Assembly (NCBI GenBank): GCA_009746045.1
Contig: RPFO01001726.1
Span: forward strand, 1-64,000
DNA: 64,000 nucleotides
Source of the DNA: Mesostigma viride
Lineage: Eukaryota; Streptophyta; Mesostigmatophyceae; Mesostigmatales; Mesostigmataceae
Direction of reading: 5' to 3'
A model generated the notes under the pieces. It was not told where the DNA came from, searched no databases, and was given only the letters and a program-made list of their open reading frames with translations. Position 1 is the first letter of the stretch. Every line of letters starts with the position of its first letter. Positions 57,867 through 64,000 of this stretch are shown piece by piece. The translations under genes and the position numbers were made by a program.

Positions 57867-58450
57867 ATCAAGGAGACTACCAGCGCAGTCCAGAAATCTG
57901 GAGAATCCGGACCATGTGGCAGCTCGAGCCTGCTTTTATCTTGTCCGCGTTTTCGAGTCATTCAGGATGATGAATATGAATGGAGATGGAAATGTGTAGC
58001 CTTAAATTAAATTAAATTAAATTATAACATGCCTCCGTTGGGAGATCATGTAGCACATACTCCATGATGGATGGATGGAGTGGAGGAAGCCGCGTAATCG
58101 AACTAACCTAACGCTAATCTACCTAGTCTAGAAAAATCCTAACTACACTACTCATCAAAACGCCGCCTCCTCTTGGGGGGAGGTGGCTTGCCCACAGGGT
58201 CTGGCGTGTGAGCCTTGACAATCTGCTGCCACCACGTCTTGTTCTGCATGGCAGTCCAAAGAAGGGAGAGAGCGTGGATGCGGTGTTCAAACTGGGCTGG
58301 GACCACTAGTGTAGCCTTGTGCATTGAAATTATGGCTGGCTTTCGTGTAGAGCGACTGAGATGACCTAGACGGTGGGGCCGGAAACAGCTTGCTTGATCA
58401 GGGCGTGTGTTTCGAGCCTAACTGGCCGGGAGTGTCTAGTGGTGAGCACC
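57867..58450. mobile_element. Dispersed repeat R1, long copy split by a LINE insertion
   Basis: The two R1 halves are 57,867-57,993 and 58,309-58,450. They join to the sequence seen intact at 44,278-44,520 (GGAAATGTGTAGCCTTGTG). Confidence 0.8.
58004..58308 (-). mobile_element. LINE 3' end inserted in R1, 10 bp target-site duplication
   Basis: GTGTAGCCTT lies at 57,994-58,003 and 58,309-58,318. The insert has its tail (plus-strand AAATTAAATTAAATTA) at the left. Its minus strand encodes a short end of a protein (WTAMQNKTWWQQIVKAH, then a basic KPPPPKRRRRF), and then a 3' UTR with CTCCCAACGGAGGCATGTTA. That UTR is also present as the fold-back arms in the macrosatellite units. Confidence 0.85.
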
Positions 58451-58559
58451 ATTGCTGCGATCGCTCTCCCACCATTTATGAGTCTATACCCGCAATTAAT
58501 AGAAAACCACTGAAAAGGTCTAGCTAGTCAGTCATTACGTTAGCCATGCCATGATTCCA

Positions 58560-58837
58560 AACGTCCAAGAACTGCACACAGTGCAAAGGCAAAAATCCGG
58601 AGGACTGCGCTTTCAAATGTGAGGCGGGAACCAAAAGCCCGCGTATGCCAGAAAAACATAGTGTTGCTGCAGCGACGCGACGGTGTGGACAACGAATCCA
58701 GTGCCAAGCTCAGAACGGCCGCAAAGGAGATCTGGCATCACAGGGTTCAGATATGCCGGGAGATACTACGCGATCCAGCCGGTCCCCGACCTGTTTGTAG
58801 AGCTTGTGCCAAGGGGCAGCACCGAACAGGTGCATGG
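58560..58837 (+). pseudogene. Possible coding fragment cut by LTR element 2
   Basis: One frame reads GITGFRYAGRYYAIQPVPDL then FVELVPRG up to the LTR edge, with normal composition. I do not recognise it. It could be the end of a host exon or of another retroelement that the LTR element entered. Confidence 0.25.
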
Positions 58838-59420
58838 TGTTACGTCCCTGCCCTTTTGGCCGGACGTAACAATGGAATAAATTACTAAGGCCGTTTGGTC
58901 TATTGGACTTGGGTTTTATGGACCTTGGCTATTGTGTGCATTGGACTAGTTATTTTGGTCCTAGGTTGTCCTTTTAGGGGCCGGCGCTGTGGCGCCGCGC
59001 CAGTCCTGAGTCCGTCAGTAGTTCTAGGCGTGGATCCTATAGTTGAGGGTCGATGTCGGCCCGGATCCTACGTGGAATGAGTGACTCGGATTGTTCTAGG
59101 GAAATTGGCGTGTATCTGCGCCGCAACTAACCTAGGTTAAATTGGTCCGAGGACGAGAGTCTCGTCCTCTTGGTTTAATGAATGATAAGTGCGAATACGC
59201 CTACACATTGAGCCCGGGGCATTATCCATTTGTAATTGGTATTGCTAGCCAATATAAGTGTGAATTAATTAGCTTGGCATTAAGCCGTGATGCCAGATAT
59301 CTCACGACTCACGTCGTGAAGCGCAACCTACTTTAGGCTATCTTGAATTATTCCTAATTCGGCAAGAAGGGTCTTTCGCTACGTAGCTCAGGCTAGGTGT
59401 GTCTGGGCAGGGACGTAACA
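58838..59420 (+). repeat. 5' LTR of retrotransposon element 2
   Basis: 583 bp, beginning TGTTACGTCCCTGCC and ending GGCAGGGACGTAACA, an exact 15 bp terminal inverted repeat. As in element 1, the left edge also contains an internal copy of the end motif in reverse (GGACGTAACA at 58,862-58,871). No second LTR is found in the window, so the target duplication (CATGG expected) cannot be tested. Confidence 0.8.
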
Positions 59421-59530
59421 CTGGTTATCGGAGGAAATGTGCTGGAAAGGTTAGCTAACTCTCGCGGAGAGGGTTAGTGAGCCAATTAGGATACCAAGAC
59501 GAAGCTTGGCGTAGGTAGAGGTTCCGGAAT

Positions 59531-59735
59531 TCAACGATTGCTGTCAGGCCGGCGGCCAGCCCGTAAAGGGATTCAACGACGACCTAGGCAGCAAGCGGCC
59601 AGTCTGGGATACTCGGCGGGGCTAGCAATAGTCCTGTGGTGAGGTGCTGTCAACGATAGCGTTCAGCTCTCCTGTTTTCAACGACACCTAGTGGCGGCCA
59701 GGGCTTGCCTTCAACGACACCGGGTGGCGGCCAGC
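59531..59735 (+). repeat. Repeated TCAACGA...GCGGCCAG motifs in the element 2 leader
   Basis: TCAACGA occurs at 59,531, 59,573, 59,650, 59,678 and 59,711. Four of the five are followed within 12-25 bp by GCGGCCAG. The spacing is irregular. They lie between primer-binding site and first ORF, where packaging or dimerisation signals are usual. Confidence 0.7.
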
Positions 59736-60166
59736 TCAGGAGGGTTTAACGTCATCGAAGATGGTACGTCCCCTAGTTAGAATTCTTTCTTTACAAAGCT
59801 ATGCCTGCTGAAGGCTAGCTGGCGAGCTTGCTCTCTTTCCGGGAACGCGCGCGTAGGGGGTTTATGTTATATGTTGTGCCCTCTATAGGTTGTAAATGTT
59901 GTTGGTGCCCATGGACGTCGCGGAGACGGCCATTCGTTGTTTGACCTGCAAGGGGTCGTGGGGGTGGATACCGTCTGGCTGTTGCCGACTGTGTTGACGG
60001 TGTTTACCTCCGTGTGTGCGTATAGCCCGTTCCTGCGGAAGGCTCGGGCGTGTGCTGTGCTATACTCCGTGCTCTCTCCTCGTTTGTTTAAGGTCACTGC
60101 ATTAGAGGTAGCCTGGGTTTCCCCTTTCTCTCCTGCTTGCAAGCCGCTGCCAGACTATGATGTAAC

Positions 60167-60481
60167 ATGCCACGACGTAAAATAAACAAGGGTGGACAGT
60201 CTGGATTTCCTTACTACGCAGTAGCTCACGACGGGGATAAGGGTAGACCTGCTATATTCTACAGCTGGAAGACTTGTGAGGAGCATATTAAAGATAAGAT
60301 ATTGTCCCAAGGCTCTAGTGCTAAGTGGAAAGGGTTTGATAACATTACAGATGCAGATAGGTTTGTTAGGGAACACATGCCATTGCCTGAGGGGATGCAC
60401 ATCACACGTGAATGCTCCAAGCCACCCACACTCAGCAGTCAGGGGGAGGGGACAGCAGTTACAGTGACTTTCTCTCAGTGA
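60167..60481 (+). CDS. Small ORF with viroplasmin/RNase H1 N-terminal-like domain (element 2)
   Basis: 104 residues. Residues about 14-70 follow the Cauli_VI/hybrid-binding pattern: FPYYAVAHDGDKGRPAIFYS, then WKTCEEHIKDKI, KWKGF and DADRFVREH. A short Ser/Thr tail follows. It sits 158 bp before gag, just as in element 1. The two proteins are only weakly alike outside the pattern, so the arrangement was kept while the sequence diverged. A role in binding RNA-DNA hybrids during replication is inference. Confidence 0.7.
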   Translation: MPRRKINKGGQSGFPYYAVAHDGDKGRPAIFYSWKTCEEHIKDKILSQGSSAKWKGFDNITDADRFVREHMPLPEGMHITRECSKPPTLSSQGEGTAVTVTFSQ

Positions 60482-60638
60482 CCATTGGCCCTAGCAAGCA
60501 GTAGAGGAGACCATTACTAGGGAGTAGTATTAGGCTCTATAGTTATAGCTCTATAGCCCGTGGTTGCTCTCTCTCCCTTGCTCTCTCTTCCTTCCTGGGG
60601 AGGTGTTGCCTGCAGTGTAAGGTACCGGTACGAGCACC

Positions 60639-60950
60639 ATGCCCACACGGTCCCAAACAAGGAACGCCAGAGATACAGAGGAAGAGACTAGAGAACGAGA
60701 TCTAGAGAATACAGAGGTAGAACCGGTAGACAACCACGAGCACGGTACAGAGGGTATAGAGGTTCCACTGCACGTCCAAGCAGGGACAGATACAGGTGAG
60801 GTCATGGAGAGACCTGCGGAAGGTTCCCCACGATCCAGAGACCAGAACCCTAGGTTCCCAGCGGATGGGGACAATATAGACGCCTTACCCAGGCAGGGAG
60901 ATGACAGGAACGACCGAGAGAGGCTCCAAGATCAACAGCAGCAGCAGCAA

Positions 60951-60982
<32 letters not shown>

Positions 60983-61574
60983 GCAGCAGCAACCGCAGCA
61001 GCAGCAACAGCAGCAGCAGCATCAGCAGCAGCAACGGTCACCACAGCAGCAATGGCAACAGCAGCAACCCCGGATGCAGCAGCAACAACCCCAGACGAGA
61101 CCACAATGGCTACCACCGGATCCAGAGCAGCAGGGAGACGATAATGGAGATACCCTGCACTACCGCCAGCAGCAGCCAGTCACCGGGCGGCCAACGCATC
61201 CTTGGGCAGGTCGGGGGCGGCCCCAGAGACCTCCACCGGGTCCCCCACACCGGGGCAGACGCAGAGTGTCCTTCGGCAGCACGTCCCTGTTACCCACGGC
61301 GCTATGGTATTCGGACGAGGAAGGGGAGGCCCCAGGGGCAGATGGCGAGTTCGATGACCTGGAAGGGACTAACGAGGCGGACGAGGGATCTGTCACGCAG
61401 GGCCCGCCCGTTGGTTCTTATAGACCACGGACCAGCCCAGGGGAGACCCGGAGCAGTGTCACCACCCGCGACGAGGAGACTCACCCGCCAGCCCAGCCCC
61501 GGCACCTCAACCGCAGCGTCTACGGGCGCTTGACAGTAGCGTGGTCCCTTCGCCCGCGGCCGTCGGTAACCTGA
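60639..61574 (+). CDS. Gag of element 2, N-terminal part
   Basis: 311 codons starting MPTRSQTRNARDTEEE. The first 95 residues are acidic. A Gln-rich segment encoded by CAG/CAA repeats (60,935-61,090) and a Pro/Gly/Arg-rich part follow. The frame ends at 61,572 in the region where the capsid frame (-1) opens, so the two belong to one polyprotein split by a one-base change or frameshift between about 61,490 and 61,540. Confidence 0.75.
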
Positions 61575-62611
61575 ATTTCAGCAGGGTGGCACTGGATGAC
61601 CCGGGGTACGAACACCCCTCGTCGGTACAGGTGCGCCGGACACACGGCACACCGGACAGATCCGGATCTCTCCCGCGGTCGCAGCCTCCAGCATTCGGCT
61701 CCATCTCCTACAGGGAGGTCGGTGGGCCTAAGCTTAACACGATAAAGGCCCCACCGATGCCTACCTTCAAGAATGTACCCAAGCTGCACGCGGATATGAA
61801 ACCGCGAGAGGTCGACGAATGGGGACGCATGTGGCAACAGCAGTATACCGTTTGGTGCAATCACAACAGCTGGGAACTGGCCACCTGTGATTTGATCCCA
61901 CATGTGGTCAACACCTGCATGGACCCCTCGGTGGTGAGCATCCTGAACTGTGAGAGCATCGCATCCCAGTCATACCCGCAAACCGTGGAGGAGCTGATGG
62001 ACCGGGTGCGCCGCAAGCTGATACCCCCAGACGCGGAGCTCCACGAGCGGATCGCTTTCGGCAAGCTGCGCCAGGGGACCACCCCATATCGCGAGTTTCT
62101 GTCCAAGTTTGAGTCCAGCGCCGCTTATCTAACCGACATGACCTGGTACGAGTACAAGATCAGATTCATCGAGGCGCTCAGCCCCGAGCTGCAGGACGAG
62201 GTATTCAAACACTACGCTGAGGTCCCCTGGAAGGAGTGGGACATCCTGAATATCCAGAGATACCTTCTGCAGGTGGCCGACGTGGTGTCTCGCGGGCGCG
62301 CACCCTCGGTGCGCCGTTTCTTCAGACCTGCTCCCCCGCGACGGGTGAACCAGATGTACTCCACTGATTTCGCCGGCGAGGAGGAGGACGAGTACCTCGA
62401 CGACCCTGACGAGGGCTACACTGACCCTGGCGTCAACGCGATCGACGCTAGCAAGGCGCGCTGCTTCATGTGCAGCGAGGTGGGGCACCTCAAGCGCGAC
62501 TGCCCCAAGCTCCGGGGCAAGCACGCCAGTCGTGGGACAGGAGAGGGGACAGTTAGTCTCCATGCTTTGCTGCAGACTAAGTCTCAAAGGCATTGTGAAT
62601 ACAACGTATGA
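61541..62611 (+). CDS. Gag of element 2, capsid and zinc knuckle
   Basis: 356 codons. The capsid-like region starts near residue 70 (MPTFKNVPKLHADMKPREVD) and has FGKLRQGTTPYREFLSKFES, matching FGTLQQGTKSFKEYMKEFDA of element 1. The nucleocapsid part has CFMCSEVGHLKRDC (CX2CX4HX4C) near residue 312. The carboxy end after GKHASRG is short and unlike the Pro-rich tail of element 1, in keeping with a deletion into non-pol sequence. Gag forms the particle and binds the RNA. The ATG given is not necessarily used. Confidence 0.85.
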   Translation: MVPSPAAVGNLNFSRVALDDPGYEHPSSVQVRRTHGTPDRSGSLPRSQPPAFGSISYREVGGPKLNTIKAPPMPTFKNVPKLHADMKPREVDEWGRMWQQQYTVWCNHNSWELATCDLIPHVVNTCMDPSVVSILNCESIASQSYPQTVEELMDRVRRKLIPPDAELHERIAFGKLRQGTTPYREFLSKFESSAAYLTDMTWYEYKIRFIEALSPELQDEVFKHYAEVPWKEWDILNIQRYLLQVADVVSRGRAPSVRRFFRPAPPRRVNQMYSTDFAGEEEDEYLDDPDEGYTDPGVNAIDASKARCFMCSEVGHLKRDCPKLRGKHASRGTGEGTVSLHALLQTKSQRHCEYNV

Positions 62612-63033
62612 ATAAGCCTTGTAAACCTACGTTGGTATGTGAATATAAATACCACGTGGGCTATGCAGATAGGAATGCTAGTCGAGTCGCATACGTTTCC
62701 CTAGATAGGTACTTTGGGTACTGGGGTACGTGACAGATGTCAGTACCCAGCATACGTAGTGTCCTGTCATTGGACGGTACTAGAGTATCCTAGATAGAGA
62801 CCGTACTGCAGCGTGCATTGATCTGTGATCACACGATGCAGTGACTAGACTGCGACCTGTCATCGTGCGGCCTCGGGCCAACGGTCTGCACCCAACGGTC
62901 ACTGGCGGCGCAGCCAGTGAGAGGAACGTTGATAAAGGGTAAACCTATTTTCTAATGAACCAAGCAATTCATTGCTCTCAGCACACAGTGTTCTCAAGCA
63001 ATATACCACGTCGTTCATTTCTCATTTCCTAAC
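62612..63033 (+). promoter_or_regulatory. Promoter-like or LTR-like stretch
   Basis: No long ORF. A TATA-box-like AATATAAATACC lies at 62,641, and several small inverted repeats are present (for example GTACTGGGGTACGTGAC with GTCAGTACCC). The following frame has a gag-like beginning. It may be an LTR of a third element, but I cannot define TG...CA ends. Confidence 0.3.
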
Positions 63034-63094
63034 TTGAATTTTATAAACGCTCTTCAGCAACATCAAACTCAACAACGGTTCAAACCGGCACTGG

Positions 63095-63127
<33 letters not shown>

Positions 63128-63592
63128 AGAGAAAAAGAAACTATATCTTGGGGACGACGATGATGATCAGCGTCGTCCGCCAGACAACAGGGCACCGGCT
63201 GATGTCGGTGCGCCTGCATGCAATAACAACAAAACAAAAAGAAGACAAAGAAAAAGAAAACAAAAGAACAACCATGACAATACCAGCCAGGTGGAGGGTC
63301 CGGCTGCCGCGAGGCAGTCCGAACAACCCCCTCCCCTGTGCGCCAGCCGGTGGCGGAGCCGGTTCCCCTACGGGGCACCGACCAACCCTCTTCCCCGGCG
63401 GCTGCGACAGCAGCACCCACTGCTGGAGCAGCCATGGCGGCGGCAATGCGGCAGGAAAACAACCTCCCAGGAGGCACCGGCCCCGCGCCGGCCCCTGGGG
63501 CTTCCAGCGTAAGCAAGTCCGTTGCTTTCTTTCCTCATGCATGCTCTGATATAATGCTCAAGAGCGGTGGCTATCTTTTCAACATATCATAA
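63034..63592 (+). CDS. Lysine-rich, low-complexity ORF start (unrecognised)
   Basis: Overlapping plus-strand frames begin with QQHQTQQRFKPALE and a Lys/Glu-rich run encoded by purines (63,096-63,140). One of them continues through an Asp-rich stretch (GDDDDD) and a basic KTKRRQRKRKQKN segment, then Ala/Pro-rich sequence. This resembles the low-complexity head of a gag protein. No frame is open throughout. No gene function is assigned. Confidence 0.25.
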
Positions 63593-64000
63593 CCAAACAG
63601 AAAGCTATCGCTGCAGCATGAGGAGCATAGAAACGCTCCAGCTGTTATGTGATAAAAGCACTCCTGGCCTATCCCCATCGCCGGCGGTGGGCGGCCTGGG
63701 CTGGACGGCATATGCAAACGAGACAAGTATCTCCGTCCACCCCAACGTGACTTATCTGAATGAATGTCATGTCTTTTGAACGCAGATCTCCCCATTTTAT
63801 TTGGGATGAGTGTAAGGGTATGGTTGCTTTCTTGGCAGCACAGCCTCTTCTACCCTCTAGGGAGACTGTTGATCCTCTCTATGTCAGGGCTGAGGGCCCT
63901 TAATCAAACCCACTGCTGTCAACTCCCTAGACATGGAGCTTGCCCAGCCGCCGCACATAATCAATAACGCATGCAGTAGTGGCAGAAGCCATTACCAAAC
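63593..64000. other. No gene identified
   Basis: Short frames on both strands only, to the end of the window. Confidence 0.35.

Larger units (their letters stand above)
58838..62611 (+). mobile_element. Ty3-like LTR retrotransposon element 2, incomplete in the window
   Basis: Order: LTR, leader with repeated motifs, viroplasmin-like ORF, gag with zinc knuckle, the same order as element 1 but with GC-rich codons. After the gag stop at 62,609 there is no protease, RT or integrase, so pol was deleted or the element is gag-only. The right boundary is uncertain. Confidence 0.75.

Overview
The window looks like repeat-dense nuclear DNA of a eukaryote, most likely a green alga (chlorophyte). The evidence is spliced genes with GT-AG introns and GC-rich exons, many LINE-type and Ty3-type retroelements, and very long simple-sequence tracts. 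No prokaryotic operon, rRNA gene or convincing tRNA gene was found. The clade assignment is inference from style, not from a marker gene.

Layout. Positions 1 to about 15,800 hold four head-to-tail copies of a unit of about 3.96 kb (a macrosatellite). Each copy carries a 1.3 kb G-rich minisatellite with units of about 28-30 bp, a non-repetitive core of about 1 kb, and a GC-rich end with a perfect G/C hairpin. Two further partial, diverged copies reach 18,482, and an inverted copy of the core lies at 22,813-23,822. Positions 18,559-20,031 are a 0.76 kb sequence duplicated in tandem. From 20,050 to 26,470 the window holds LINE debris, including one 5'-truncated LINE with a clear target-site duplication, then G/C homopolymers, a tRNA-like SINE and a 351 bp Tc1/mariner-type MITE.

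Positions 26,621-37,425 are a complete 10.8 kb Ty3/gypsy LTR retrotransposon. Its 563 bp LTRs differ at one position and a 5 bp duplication (GTTGT) flanks it. Its internal order is a small ORF with a caulimovirus viroplasmin/RNase H1 N-terminal-like domain, gag, protease-RT-RNase H, integrase with chromodomain, and then an extra 686-residue GC-rich ORF of unknown function. Positions 37,500-44,900 are nested retroposons: two LINEs of one family, a 370 bp SINE-like repeat inserted in one of them, a possible TTAA-flanked TIR element, and a (TTGC)n tract.

Two host genes can be reconstructed. A TANGO2/NRDE-family gene lies on the minus strand at 45,259-48,713 (four exons, 329 codons). A methylenetetrahydrofolate-reductase-like gene lies on the plus strand at 53,521-56,607 (two exons, 395 codons), and its single intron is packed with satellites and a LINE fragment. 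Between them lie 658 perfect TTG triplets (49,188-51,161) and a C-rich minisatellite. Positions 57,000-58,450 again hold nested retroposons. From 58,838 a second, GC-richer LTR element begins (LTR, leader, viroplasmin-like ORF, gag), but no pol or 3' LTR follows in the window.

The two host genes act in unrelated processes. Most of the window is explained by retroelement insertion and tandem amplification. Many retroelement ORFs are broken by single-base frame changes, often in G-runs, so homopolymer errors in the assembly must be kept in mind.
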